The notes: generated from the sequence alone by a model not told the origin. A DNA stretch of 64,000 nt from Bacteroidales bacterium KA00251 (GCA_001552775.1 KQ959279.1:33588-97587); one strand, 5' to 3'; positions 1-8,588 are shown, counted from the stretch's first letter. Numbers and translations: made by a program.

Positions 1-527
1 CCTACCACTCATTTATTGGCGAACTTATTCGCAGTTATCCTTGGGCTAATAAGTGTCACTTAGTACCATCAGGAGAGAGCCGTTTTGAATCCGTAAAAAA
101 TGCACTCAGAGTGGTTCCAGACTATGCAATTGCAGCCATTCATGACGCAGTGCGACCCTTGATCTCTGCCAAAACACTTGTGCAACTTATTCGTGTAGCC
201 ACTCAATACCAAGCTGCTATTCCTTGCAAGCCTCTAAGCGACAGCATAAGGGAAGTTGTACAAAGTACAGATAAAGAGGTCCTATCTCATCCTGCAGACC
301 GCAGTCGCGTTGTATCCATCCAGACTCCCCAGATATTCCATAGCGAACGAATTAGAGAGGCTTATCAATTGCCTTATAGGAGTAGCTTCACCGATGATAG
401 CTCGGTATACGAAGCCTGCTTTCACACATCGCCAAAACTTGTAGAAGACCCATACCCCAACATCAAGATTACTCACCCTGAAGATCAGATTTTTCTCGAA
501 GCCTTTTTGCAAAAAAGGAATGAATGA
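1..527 (+). CDS. ispD: 2-C-methyl-D-erythritol 4-phosphate cytidylyltransferase, 5' truncated by window edge
   Basis: IspD transfers CMP from CTP to methylerythritol 4-phosphate in the non-mevalonate isoprenoid pathway. The reading frame is open from base 3, so the gene starts before the window; a downstream ATG at 111 is not the true start. Visible family signatures are GESRFESVKNAL (the GG..R..SV..GL nucleotide-binding segment), IHDAVRPLIS (the conserved HDAxRP block) and a C-terminal KITHPEDQIFLEAFL, which matches the family's K-I-T-x-P-x-D ending. About 174 residues are visible of a usual 220-240. It lies 15 bp before recG on the same strand, so the two may be co-transcribed. The call is firm from motifs; the N-terminus with the CTP-binding glycine loop is not in view. 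Confidence 0.9.
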   Translation, partial: YHSFIGELIRSYPWANKCHLVPSGESRFESVKNALRVVPDYAIAAIHDAVRPLISAKTLVQLIRVATQYQAAIPCKPLSDSIREVVQSTDKEVLSHPADRSRVVSIQTPQIFHSERIREAYQLPYRSSFTDDSSVYEACFHTSPKLVEDPYPNIKITHPEDQIFLEAFLQKRNE

Positions 528-542
528 AAATGATTTTTTTCG

Positions 543-2642
543 ATGGCTATAGATTATCTCAATACTTCACTCATCCACCTTCCCTCTCTAGGAGAAAAGA
601 AGGCTCAACTTCTTTCCTCTGAAGTTGACATTGAGACCTATAGAGATCTTCTTTACTACTTTCCCTTTCGCTATATTGATCGTACTCAAGTCTTCAAAGT
701 ACGAGACCTCACACCCTATACAGATGAAATCCAATTAAAGGGTATAATTAGAGACTATCAACTTGAAGGCGTAGGAAAGAAAAGCCGTCTCCGTGCCATT
801 TTTGAAGACGAGACTGGATCTGTTGAGTTAATTTGGTTTGCTGGTGCAGTCTATATTCCTCGTTCGTACCCACCAGGAAAAGAGTATATTCTATTTGGGA
901 AGCCCTCAATCTACAATAATAGCTATAGCTTTACACATCCTGAGGTAACCCCACTAGCATTAGCTTCACAAGTGGTAGGTCATCTAATGGGAGTTTACCA
1001 CACCACGGGAAAAATGAAGCGTTCATTTCTAGACAGTCGCAATGTAAGGAAGTTGATTTTTTCTCTTCTTCCAATTGTAGACTCCTACGTAGAGGAGACT
1101 CTCCCAGAATCAATGCTTATAGCACTTCACTTGATGCCTCTTGCACAAGCTTTAAAGATAGTACATGCCCCAAGTGATCTCTCCTTACTCAATCAAGCCG
1201 TCTATAGACTAAAATTTGATGAACTCTTTTTTCTTCGTCTCTCTCTTGAAAAAACGAAATTGGAACGAAAGCAAAAATATCAAGGCTACCGATTTTCTGA
1301 TGTAGGACTCCATTTCAACACCCTTTATGAATCTCTTCCTTACGATCTTACAAAAGCACAAAAAAGAGTCCTTAAAGAAATTCGCACCGATACGCTCAAA
1401 GGCATTCAGATGAATCGTCTCTTACAAGGAGATGTTGGTAGTGGCAAAACAGTCGTTGCCGCCTTTGCTATGATGCTAGCTTTAGATAATGGGCTACAAG
1501 CTTGTATTATGGCCCCAACTGAAATCCTAGCAAATCAACACTACTCCACACTTAAAGAGCTTTTTGAGCCACTAGAGCTACCCGTAGCACTCTGGACTGG
1601 AAGTACAAAGAAAAGCGAACGCGAGGAGATCAAAGAGGCCATCATGAAAGGGGAGCTGAATATATTGGTCGGCACTCACGCTCTTCTAGAAGAAGGCGTC
1701 ACTTTCAAGGAATTGGGTATCGCTATTATAGATGAACAACACCGATTTGGGGTTGCACAGCGTGCCAAGCTATGGAAGAAAAACGACACTATTCTTCCGC
1801 ACATTCTTATCATGAGTGCCACACCTATTCCTAGAACCCTTGCCATGACACTCTATGGAGATCTTGATATCTCCATTATTGACGAGCTACCTCCAGGTAG
1901 GAAGCCAATAAAGACGGCTCTATTTACCAATGACCAACAAGAAAAAGTATACCGATTTATCTCTGAAAAAATAACTGAAGGAAGACAAGTCTATGTAGTA
2001 TACCCAATGATTGAAGGCACAGAGGAGAGCGACTTTAAAAACCTTGAGACAGGCTACAAACAGTTTGCAAATCGTTTTGGATCAAACAACATTACTTATG
2101 TGCATGGTAAACTTAATGCCAAGGAAAAACAAGAAAAAATGGATCTCTTTATAGGGGGGAAAGTACCTATTTTACTTAGCACAACCGTAATAGAAGTGGG
2201 TGTAAATGTCCCCAATGCCACGGTAATGGTGATAGAAAATGCCAATCGTTTTGGACTGGCTCAACTTCATCAGCTAAGAGGTCGTGTAGGACGAGGTGCC
2301 GACCAAAGCTACTGCTTACTTATTGCACCCCAAGAAATATCCTACACTGCCAAGAAAAGGCTTCAAGTAATGACCCAAACCACAGATGGATTTGTGATCG
2401 CAGAAGAGGATATGAAATTAAGAGGCGAAGGGGACCTTGAAGGTACAAGACAAAGTGGAGATCTCCCAGGGCTAAACTTAGCAAGCCCATCTAGAGACAT
2501 GGCTATACTTCGCACAGCCTCCTATTATGCAGAAGCGATCGTAGCTAAAGATCCCAACCTTGAAACTCCAGAAAATAGTTTGATCAAAAAAGAGATCAAT
2601 CGCCTTTACCCTCCCGAGGCAAGTTGGGGAAAAATTAGCTAA
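543..2642 (+). CDS. recG: ATP-dependent DNA helicase RecG
   Basis: RecG is a monomeric SF2 helicase that remodels stalled replication forks and Holliday junctions. The 699-residue product has the full family length. An N-terminal wedge/OB region (about residues 50-160) is followed by helicase motifs: Walker A GDVGSGKT near residues 296-303, a DEQH box in IIDEQHRFGVAQRAKLW, motif III SATPIPRTLAMTLYGD, and motif VI QLRGRVGRG followed by the RecG-specific C-terminal segment LRGEGDLEGTRQSG. The ATG at 543 gives a normal N-terminus (AIDYLNTSLIHLPSLGEKKA, a helix-hairpin-like start). It lies just downstream of ispD. Nothing is missing among the catalytic motifs. Confidence 0.97.
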   Translation: MAIDYLNTSLIHLPSLGEKKAQLLSSEVDIETYRDLLYYFPFRYIDRTQVFKVRDLTPYTDEIQLKGIIRDYQLEGVGKKSRLRAIFEDETGSVELIWFAGAVYIPRSYPPGKEYILFGKPSIYNNSYSFTHPEVTPLALASQVVGHLMGVYHTTGKMKRSFLDSRNVRKLIFSLLPIVDSYVEETLPESMLIALHLMPLAQALKIVHAPSDLSLLNQAVYRLKFDELFFLRLSLEKTKLERKQKYQGYRFSDVGLHFNTLYESLPYDLTKAQKRVLKEIRTDTLKGIQMNRLLQGDVGSGKTVVAAFAMMLALDNGLQACIMAPTEILANQHYSTLKELFEPLELPVALWTGSTKKSEREEIKEAIMKGELNILVGTHALLEEGVTFKELGIAIIDEQHRFGVAQRAKLWKKNDTILPHILIMSATPIPRTLAMTLYGDLDISIIDELPPGRKPIKTALFTNDQQEKVYRFISEKITEGRQVYVVYPMIEGTEESDFKNLETGYKQFANRFGSNNITYVHGKLNAKEKQEKMDLFIGGKVPILLSTTVIEVGVNVPNATVMVIENANRFGLAQLHQLRGRVGRGADQSYCLLIAPQEISYTAKKRLQVMTQTTDGFVIAEEDMKLRGEGDLEGTRQSGDLPGLNLASPSRDMAILRTASYYAEAIVAKDPNLETPENSLIKKEINRLYPPEASWGKIS

Positions 2643-2710
2643 TTATATCCTCTTAACTAGTAAACCAACCTATTAAGAAGTAGAATAAAATAGGACAAAG
2701 AATTTATCTC

Positions 2711-3727
2711 CTACTTAAGCAAGTCTTTTAGATAGCGGAAACTAGGTCTTATTTTCTTACGTATTGTAGCATAGTCTGGCGACTTAGCCATAGTAATATG
2801 GAGTGCTTGAGGGGCAAGTTGTTGAAAGGTATATATTCGTTCAACTCTATTGAGTTGAGGCAAATTGCCATCAAATTGAAAAAAAAGCTTCAAAGCCATT
2901 CCATACCAATGATTGGGATTATAATTACCGTAGCAAAAATTTCCCAATGAATAGGCGACTATTCCTCCACGATACAGCTCTACAGGCTGAGGGCAATGAG
3001 GATGATTTCCAATGATAGTGTGCCATCCACTTTCAATCATCTCCTTGGCAAATTGTACTTGCTTTTTCCTAGGAAATAACTCCATTTCGTAACCCCAATG
3101 AGGAAGAAAGATATTGTAACATCCATCTTGCTGAGTTTGGGGAACTTTCTTTGATAAAGAAAAACGAGAAGTGGTAACAAGTGGCTGATTGCTCCAAGCT
3201 GAAGATGCTTTTAAAAGGAACTTACCACCCAAGACATAAGGTGTGTCATCGTGTCCCAACACTTCAAACCCTTCGTCCTGAAGTAAGTGCAAATGCTTTA
3301 TGAATACCTCATGTCCGAAATCAGATGCATGATTATTGGCCACATTAAGAAGGATATTATGAGTATTTAGACTCCTGATCGTTTCAAATATAGCTTTTGA
3401 ATGATTCAATGCCAAAGGTCGTTTTTCAGCAGTGACAACTCCTTCAAGATTCACAACCAATGTATCCGCCGTACCAAGAAAGTGCCTTAAATTTTCGCTG
3501 ATATGCAGCCTTCTCTTACCAAAGGGCATAAAGTCTCCTATAAAAGCTATGCTATAAGAAGGCTTTTGGTCACTAAACACAAAAGTTTCTTCTTTCCAAA
3601 GAGATGGCATTTCACAATAGGGAACTGATCGAGGAGAATTGACGCGGTACCTAAGAAAGTTCCACTTTTCTTTCAATGAATAGTTGGAACTCCACCAATG
3701 GAGTTTAGGTTCCTTTTCACTCTTCAT
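2711..3727 (-). CDS. CapA/PGA_cap family metallophosphatase-like protein
   Basis: The 338-residue protein carries the CapA (poly-gamma-glutamate capsule, calcineurin-like) fold signature: IAFIGDFMPFGK (first metal loop), VVNLEGVV, NVANNHASDFG (the N-N-H block), LPHWGYEM and IIGNHPHCPQPVELY followed by YSLGNFCYG. These are the conserved metal-ligand and family blocks in the right order. No signal peptide is obvious at the N-terminus (KSEKEPKLHWWSSNYSLKEK), so it is probably cytoplasmic or membrane-peripheral. Family members act in polyglutamate or cell-surface polymer synthesis, but no capB/capC partners are nearby and the true substrate is unknown. It is convergent with recG and separated by 168 bp from manA, so probably a separate transcript. 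Confidence 0.8.
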   Translation of the reverse strand: MKSEKEPKLHWWSSNYSLKEKWNFLRYRVNSPRSVPYCEMPSLWKEETFVFSDQKPSYSIAFIGDFMPFGKRRLHISENLRHFLGTADTLVVNLEGVVTAEKRPLALNHSKAIFETIRSLNTHNILLNVANNHASDFGHEVFIKHLHLLQDEGFEVLGHDDTPYVLGGKFLLKASSAWSNQPLVTTSRFSLSKKVPQTQQDGCYNIFLPHWGYEMELFPRKKQVQFAKEMIESGWHTIIGNHPHCPQPVELYRGGIVAYSLGNFCYGNYNPNHWYGMALKLFFQFDGNLPQLNRVERIYTFQQLAPQALHITMAKSPDYATIRKKIRPSFRYLKDLLK

Positions 3728-3895
3728 ATTCTTGGCTGTTCTTCTTGATTGTGTCGGGAAAGATGTAGAAAGCGAAAAGTAACAAAAAGTAGCCTATTGG
3801 TTCAACAATACGATCCTAGCCTAGTTGGTCCTCACCCCAATAAATGCTCTATAGGTTAGAAAAAGAGCATAACGAAGCAAGTACAATGTCTATTT

Positions 3896-4912
3896 TTATA
3901 CCAAAGGTGTTGGAGAAGGAAGTGAGATGGCTAGCATATGCCCCTCACTGTTACTTGAGATCTTAAGAGGCATTCCTGAAGCGGGGAAAAGCACTGTTTT
4001 TCCTCGTCTGATGTTCATTTCAATTCCCTGATTGGTAGAGACTATAGACTCACCAGAAAGCCCCACTAGTACAGCAAAACTTTCTGAGAAAGGTGGTTCA
4101 TAATCAAACTTCTGCTGACTTACCCAAACCATCTCTATCGTCGCAAATTCTTTTTCGAGTATCAGCGTAGCAGAGTTTGGAATGGCTCTATAGGGGACAT
4201 TTCGTTTTGTACAGCGTTTTAGAATTGCTGTATCTACAGCTTCTGTAAGATGCAAGGGCCGTTTATTGCCACTTTCGGCATCAATTCGATCATAATCCCA
4301 AAGCCGATAAGTCACGTCAATAGGCTGCTGTATCTCGAGGATAAGATTGCCTTTTCTTATAGCATGAATTGTACCAGCAGGATTGTCGTAAACCTCTCCA
4401 GCTTCCACGGGTATTTTACGGAGAAGTTCAAAGAGATTTCCCTCTATTGCATAGTTAATAAGCTCATGAGGGGTTGTGTCTTGTGAGAGCCCATATATTA
4501 CTTCAGCCTCTGGTGTGGCATCCATAATATACCAAATTTCATTTTTGGCATTTTTGGTATTGGAGAGTCGCTTAGCCTCCTCCCCCTCTTCCATTTTTCC
4601 TGGGTGCACCTGCACCGAAAGATCCTCTGCAGCATCAATAAACTTGATGAGAAGAGGAAACTTTTTGCCATATTTCTCGCAGAGTGCTTCGCCCATTATC
4701 TCTTGGCCAAAGCGTTGCATCACTTGTGGCAGAGAGATTCCAGAGAGCTCCCCTCCTCTCACAATTGAAGGTATTTCCGCCATGGGCGACACCTCCCAGC
4801 TTTCACCTATAGTAAGGTTTTTAGCGGGAATCCCCTTAAGACCATAAAGTCTCTTTCCGCCCCATAAAGTATGTAGGAGACGGGGTTCAAATTCAAGAGG
4901 GGGTATTATCAT
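3896..4912 (-). CDS. manA: Mannose-6-phosphate isomerase, class I type
   Basis: This zinc enzyme interconverts mannose 6-phosphate and fructose 6-phosphate, linking glycolysis to GDP-mannose synthesis. The 338-residue length fits the short class I (Bacillus-type) cupin form. Visible blocks are LWGGKRL and GESWEVSPM near the N-terminus, LSVQVHPGK with the metal-binding Q-x-H, KNEIWYIM with the metal-binding Glu, and NPAGTIHAIRKGNLILEIQQ with the last histidine ligand and the catalytic segment, followed by DVTYRLWDYDR. It is the last gene of a leftward run trpS, DUF3127, PAS, manA with 23-38 bp spacers, so probably co-transcribed from the trpS promoter. High confidence in family and activity class. 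Confidence 0.92.
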   Translation of the reverse strand: MIIPPLEFEPRLLHTLWGGKRLYGLKGIPAKNLTIGESWEVSPMAEIPSIVRGGELSGISLPQVMQRFGQEIMGEALCEKYGKKFPLLIKFIDAAEDLSVQVHPGKMEEGEEAKRLSNTKNAKNEIWYIMDATPEAEVIYGLSQDTTPHELINYAIEGNLFELLRKIPVEAGEVYDNPAGTIHAIRKGNLILEIQQPIDVTYRLWDYDRIDAESGNKRPLHLTEAVDTAILKRCTKRNVPYRAIPNSATLILEKEFATIEMVWVSQQKFDYEPPFSESFAVLVGLSGESIVSTNQGIEMNIRRGKTVLFPASGMPLKISSNSEGHMLAISLPSPTPLV

Positions 4913-4950
4913 ATTCCATAAGGGCTAATCAATGGCGGAAATTTGAGAGT

Positions 4951-5292
4951 TTACTTGGGAGTACGCACTTTGTGGCTCATTTCAAAGGGAATAACCATTG
5001 AAAGTTCTATAAAGCCAGAGTAAACGCCATTTTCGTACCAAGGGATCTGATAGATCAGTTTCTTTTTCCCATTTTTCTCAATCGTATATACATGCTTAAG
5101 CTCTTTCTGCATCATTTCTAATAGCATAGAGCGAGCAGGCTCAGGATGGCAATCTAGCACATTTTTTCCAATGATTGAATCCTCTCCAGGCTTAAGGTTA
5201 ACCTGACAGGACTGCTTGTTCATTTCAATAATCCGACCTTCTTTGTCGCAAATTGTTATCGCGACGTCGGCTTCATCAAAATACTTAATCAT
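4951..5292 (-). CDS. Stand-alone PAS-domain protein
   Basis: A 113-residue protein that is little more than a single PAS fold: DVAITICDKEGRIIEMNKQS matches the beta-strand start of PAS, GKNVLDCHPEPARSMLLEMM the C-D-x-H-P-E helix region, and KLIYQIPWYENGVYSGFIEL the final strands. There is no attached kinase, cyclase or DNA-binding domain. The D-C-H-P-E segment resembles small PAS proteins seen in anaerobes, where a heme, flavin or small ligand may bind; the ligand cannot be told from sequence. It sits between DUF3127 and manA on the same strand with 38-bp gaps, so co-transcription with trpS is likely. Function unknown beyond sensing or protein interaction. Confidence 0.75.
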   Translation of the reverse strand: MIKYFDEADVAITICDKEGRIIEMNKQSCQVNLKPGEDSIIGKNVLDCHPEPARSMLLEMMQKELKHVYTIEKNGKKKLIYQIPWYENGVYSGFIELSMVIPFEMSHKVRTPK

Positions 5293-5331
5293 ACAAGTGA
5301 AATTGGAATCTTTGTTGCGAAGTAAAAGAGA

Positions 5332-5763
5332 CTAGAAGGGAAGGTCATCAGCACCTTCTGAGGTGTTAAACTGAGTATCTACATTCGTTGTAGGAGCAAC
5401 AATACCAGGACCTTCATTAGCCATTGAGCCGATGTCAGACATAGCTACACCTTGGTTACCTTGTGACATAGGTGCATCTTGTCTTTCTCCTGGATCAATG
5501 CGGTATCCATTGACATTGGTATACCAGCGTCCATTGTATTCGCGACTTTCCACATCAGCTTGTACCCTCACCTGCATACCTTCATCTAGGTTGGCAAGCA
5601 TATCTGCACGATCCCCAAAAAATGTAATACACACTCTTTTGGGATACATAGGATTATTGGTATCTTGGTCTAGTACAATATCTTGTTTTTTCCACTCGTT
5701 TCCTACCTTGCTAACACCAGTCTGTAGTTCAAGTTTTTGTATGATTCGTCCACTAAATTCCAT
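5332..5763 (-). CDS. DUF3127 (single-strand-binding-like) protein
   Basis: The 143-residue protein begins EFSGRIIQKLELQTG, continues with WKKQDIVLD and ITFFGDRADML, and has VRVQADVESREYNGRWYTN, the set of segments that defines DUF3127, a small Bacteroidota family with an OB-like fold resembling SSB. The last 45 residues are low in order, rich in Gly, Met, Asn and Asp, and end in ADDLPF, an acidic-hydrophobic tip very like the SSB C-terminal peptide (DDIPF) that recruits DNA repair proteins. That tail is seen directly; the SSB-like role is inferred. It starts 23 bp after trpS on the same strand and probably shares its promoter. Confidence 0.85.
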   Translation of the reverse strand: MEFSGRIIQKLELQTGVSKVGNEWKKQDIVLDQDTNNPMYPKRVCITFFGDRADMLANLDEGMQVRVQADVESREYNGRWYTNVNGYRIDPGERQDAPMSQGNQGVAMSDIGSMANEGPGIVAPTTNVDTQFNTSEGADDLPF

Positions 5764-5786
5764 TTTATTTTCGTTGAATAGGTTGC

Positions 5787-6782
5787 TTAGTTGTATGGTT
5801 TAAAGCCAATTATTTGCCGCACGTCTTGGATGGTTTGCCGTGCACTCTCTCTCGCCTTTTCTGCTCCCTGCCGTGCGATCTTTTGGAGAAGGTCCGTATT
5901 CTTTTGAAAATCGAGAATACGCTCGCGAATAGGTGCCGTATGGGCAACAATATCTTGTGCAAGTTGCTTTTTTAAATCACCATAACGGATATTGCAGTTT
6001 GCATAGGCATCTCGATAAAAAGTATAGACCTCTGGAGTAGAGACCAATTGAAGCAACATAAATAGGTTAGCTATTGGTTCTGTCAGGGGACTATTCGGCT
6101 CCGTCGGTCCACTATCTGTTACGGCTCGCATCACTTTTTTGGAAATGCTTTTTTCATCATCGACAAGATAAATTGCATTTCCCTCACTCTTTCCCATCTT
6201 ACCACTTCCATCAAGGCCAGGGATCTTAATGCTTTCTCCTTCTCCGGGACTAAATGATATCGGTTCAAAGAAGAATTCTACTCCATAGGTATTGTTAAAG
6301 CGTCGGGCTAGCTTTCTTGTAATTTCAAGGTGTTGCTCTTGATCCTTTCCTACGGGCACTTTATGGGCTCTGTGCAAAAGTATATCTGCTGCCATTAGCA
6401 CAGGATAGGTAAGAAGTCCCGCATTGATATTATCGGGTTGCTTACGAGCCTTATCTTTGAAGGTGGTTGTTCGCTCTAGTTCCCCCTTAAAAGAGATCAT
6501 ATTGAGGTATAAATAAAGCTCCAACACCTCTGGCACATCGCTCTGTATATATATAGGAGCTTTGTCTGGATCAATGCCTGCAGCTAAATATTCCGCCAAA
6601 ATTGTATAAGAGTTTTGGCGAATACTTTCAGGATGGGGATGAGTAGTCAAAGAATGCCAGTCGGCAATAAAGAAAAGGCAGTCGTACTCCTCCTGCATTT
6701 TGAGGAAGTTGACAACTGCTCCATAGTAATTTCCTAAATGCAGATTGCCTGTGGGTCTTATACCACTGACTACTCTTTCCAT
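5787..6782 (-). CDS. trpS: Tryptophanyl-tRNA synthetase
   Basis: TrpS charges tRNA-Trp. The product from the ATG at 6782 is 331 residues, the normal class I length, and starts ERVVSGIRPTGNLHLGNYYGA, which contains the HIGH-like PTGNLHLGN motif; KMGKSEGN is the KMSKS loop and AADILLHRAHKVPVGKDQEQHLE the tryptophan/tRNA-Trp signature. The frame stays open 58 codons further upstream, but that extension is cysteine- and lysine-rich, unlike the family, and a strong promoter lies inside it at 6815-6846, so the shorter start is preferred. It heads the leftward run with DUF3127, PAS and manA. Confidence 0.96.
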   Translation of the reverse strand: MERVVSGIRPTGNLHLGNYYGAVVNFLKMQEEYDCLFFIADWHSLTTHPHPESIRQNSYTILAEYLAAGIDPDKAPIYIQSDVPEVLELYLYLNMISFKGELERTTTFKDKARKQPDNINAGLLTYPVLMAADILLHRAHKVPVGKDQEQHLEITRKLARRFNNTYGVEFFFEPISFSPGEGESIKIPGLDGSGKMGKSEGNAIYLVDDEKSISKKVMRAVTDSGPTEPNSPLTEPIANLFMLLQLVSTPEVYTFYRDAYANCNIRYGDLKKQLAQDIVAHTAPIRERILDFQKNTDLLQKIARQGAEKARESARQTIQDVRQIIGFKPYN

Positions 6783-6814
6783 ATTCTTATCACACTTTCT
6801 TATTGTCTTACATA

Positions 6815-6846
6815 CAAAGGTAACGATAGTTACCCTTTTTTGCAAA
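6815..6846 (-). promoter_or_regulatory. Bacteroidota-type promoter of trpS
   Basis: Read on the minus strand this is TTTG (6846-6843), a 20-nt spacer, then TACCTTTG (6822-6815), an exact match to the Bacteroidota housekeeping consensus TTTG-N19-21-TAnnTTTG. Transcription would begin around 6808, about 25 nt before the trpS ATG at 6782, and this decides the start of trpS. Confidence 0.85.
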
Positions 6847-7230
6847 CGACCTACGCTTCTCTCATATAGGAGTGAGAATAGTGATATGCTCTCCTTTTTT
6901 TTACACTTTTGAAGTGTATAAAAAGCGTAGCAAACAATCCCATACAGGATCCGCATTTAAGATAAGTAGAAAGACTAACAATGTTTCTGCCAGAGATTAC
7001 TAACCAATATTTTTTCATCTTGAGACTGTTGCAAAAGTCAACAGTCTCACAATCTTGCTCGCAAGATTGTCTAGACTTTGCAGAAAGGATGAAGCGCAAG
7101 GCGCAGAGGGTGAGGTCTGAAGGGAGCGTACCTCCGTATGTGACCAAAGCCGAATCCCGAAAGCAACACTGCGATTCGCCTTTATGCAACAGTCTCATCT
7201 TATTACGGCATACACTATCACCAAGACAAT
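6847..7230. other. Gene-free spacer between trpS promoter and rnf terminator
   Basis: This spacer holds the MITE-like element described separately (7022-7196). Outside it I see no coding sequence: the frames that stay open (for example 7309-6851 on the minus strand) run through the element and the promoter, are cysteine- and serine-rich and resemble nothing. The sequence left of the element up to the promoter appears to be ordinary upstream DNA. Confidence 0.6.
7022..7196. mobile_element. MITE-like non-autonomous element with inverted ends and 5-bp target duplication
   Basis: The 175-bp segment begins GAGACTGTTGCA and ends with its reverse complement TGCAACAGTCTC, giving 12-bp perfect terminal inverted repeats. 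It is flanked on both sides by ATCTT (7017-7021 and 7197-7201), a 5-bp target-site duplication. Inside it carries more foldback: CAACAGTCTC at 7039-7048 can also pair with the left end, ACAATCTTGC/GCAAGATTGT at 7049-7070 is a perfect 10-bp hairpin, and CGAATC...GATTCG lies near the right end. It encodes no transposase, so it would move in trans. The end sequence GAGACTGTTGCA resembles IS5-like termini, but the family is not proven. It sits harmlessly between trpS and the rnf terminator. Confidence 0.85.
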
Positions 7231-7266
7231 AAAAAAAACGCCCTCTACTTAGAAAAGCAGAGAGCG
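7231..7266 (-). terminator. Rho-independent terminator of the rnf operon
   Basis: On the minus strand a 10-bp stem CGCTCTCTGC/GTAGAGGGCG (one G-U pair), with an 8-nt loop, is followed by eight T residues. It lies about 110 bp beyond the rnfA stop and ends the leftward rseC-rnf transcript. Confidence 0.85.
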
Positions 7267-7376
7267 AGAAAATCATAACAAAACAGTTGTCTACAAAAGT
7301 GTTAAGCAACCAACATAAAAGTCATGTTAACTGAAAAACTTTCAAAGTCCACTAACTTAGCGACCAACAATTAGGG

Positions 7377-7949
7377 TTAAGCAATCCCCGTAAAACCCAT
7401 GAAAGACATGGCTAAGATGCTAGCTGCAATCATAGCTATAGGGATATTTTTCATCGCCTTTGGTGTATTGGCTTTTTCTATCTGTTCACGAATACCTGCA
7501 AACACAACCAATGCCAAAAGGAATCCAATACCAATAGAAATCGCATAGACGAGGCTCTGCAAGAAGTTATATTCTTTCTGAATGACAAGAATAGCTACTC
7601 CTAGTACGCAACAGTTTGTCGTTATAAGAGGGAGGAATACCCCTAAGGCTTGATAAAGAGGGGGAGACACCTTCTTGAGCACCATTTCAAGCATCTGTAC
7701 CAAGGCAGCAATCACAAGGATAAACGCAATTGTCTGAAGGAACTCCAAACCTAGAGGAGTAAGTACATACATATGCACTAGGAAAGTAACCATAGTGGCA
7801 ATAGCAAGTACAAAGGTAACTGCAGCACCCATCCCTGTAGCAGTTCCTATTTTTTTGGATACACCAAAGAAAGGACAAATCCCCAAAAACTGTGACAGTA
7901 CAACGTTGTTGACAAATACTGCCGCAATAAACATCATTATATATTCCAT
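7377..7949 (-). CDS. rnfA: Rnf electron transport complex subunit RnfA
   Basis: RnfA is one of the two antiparallel polytopic membrane subunits (with RnfE) of the Rnf complex, which oxidises ferredoxin, reduces NAD and pumps Na+ or H+. The 190 residues form six hydrophobic segments and include NNVVLSQFLGICPFFGVSKK, with the conserved cysteine that is one ligand of the membrane-embedded iron-sulfur site shared with RnfE, and LPLITTNCCVLGVAIL with the second conserved cysteine in the mirrored half. Length matches the family (about 190). It is the last gene of the leftward operon, 12 bp after rnfE, and is followed by a strong terminator. Confidence 0.96.
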   Translation of the reverse strand: MEYIMMFIAAVFVNNVVLSQFLGICPFFGVSKKIGTATGMGAAVTFVLAIATMVTFLVHMYVLTPLGLEFLQTIAFILVIAALVQMLEMVLKKVSPPLYQALGVFLPLITTNCCVLGVAILVIQKEYNFLQSLVYAISIGIGFLLALVVFAGIREQIEKANTPKAMKNIPIAMIAASILAMSFMGFTGIA

Positions 7950-7961
7950 AATCTTTAGAGG

Positions 7962-8588
7962 TTATTTCTTTTTCTTGGTAAGTACATTGAAGAGAGCAAT
8001 AAGAAAGCCCAAAACCATAAATGCTCCAGGAGGAAGGATGAAGATCAAAGAGCCATAAGTCTCTGGAAAGAGGGTCGCTCCAAAGATTGTTCCTGCCCCC
8101 ATAACTTCTCGAATTGCTCCTAAAAGTACAAGAGCTAAGGTAAAGCCTAGACCAATACCAATTCCATCAAACATAGAGTATATAGGAGACTGCTTTGCAG
8201 CCACAGCTTCTGCACGTCCTAGTACAATACAATTGACTACAATAAGCGGAATATATATACCCAAACTGGCTTGTAATGAGGGGAGAAAGCCTTTTATCAT
8301 CAACTCAAGCACCGTTACAAAACTAGCTATTACCACGATGAAAGCTGGGATACGAACGGCATCGGGAATAAGTTTCTTGAGAAGAGAAATGGAAAGGTTG
8401 GAAAATATTAGGACGAAGGTAGTGGCAAGCCCCATGCTCAGCCCATTGATAGCACTTGTAGTAGTCGCCAATGTAGGGCACATCCCCAAAAGAAGAACAA
8501 AGGTAGGGTTCTCCTTGATGAGACCATTGACTAGTGTGGAAAGATTTCTATTCAGAATTCTCTTTCTTCTTTTACTCTTTTCTTTCAA
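7962..8588 (-). CDS. rnfE: Rnf electron transport complex subunit RnfE
   Basis: RnfE pairs with RnfA in the membrane core of the Rnf ferredoxin:NAD oxidoreductase. The 208-residue protein is hydrophobic with six predicted membrane segments; NPTFVLLLGMCPTLATTTSA holds the first conserved Cys and YIPLIVVNCIVLGRAEAVA the second, mirroring the arrangement in RnfA. The N-terminus is strongly basic (KEKSKRRKRILNRNLSTLVN), as expected for cytoplasmic placement, and the C-terminus ends in a lysine run. It lies between rnfG (15 bp upstream) and rnfA (12 bp downstream). Confidence 0.96.
   Translation of the reverse strand: MKEKSKRRKRILNRNLSTLVNGLIKENPTFVLLLGMCPTLATTTSAINGLSMGLATTFVLIFSNLSISLLKKLIPDAVRIPAFIVVIASFVTVLELMIKGFLPSLQASLGIYIPLIVVNCIVLGRAEAVAAKQSPIYSMFDGIGIGLGFTLALVLLGAIREVMGAGTIFGATLFPETYGSLIFILPPGAFMVLGFLIALFNVLTKKKK

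Noticed and set aside
4476..4847. Plus-strand 123-codon frame antisense to manA
   Set aside because: It is the shadow of a well-supported gene on the other strand.
6851..7309. Minus-strand open frame of 152 codons covering the MITE
   Set aside because: It overlaps the trpS promoter, the inverted-repeat element and the rnf terminator, and its protein is cysteine- and serine-rich without any family resemblance.
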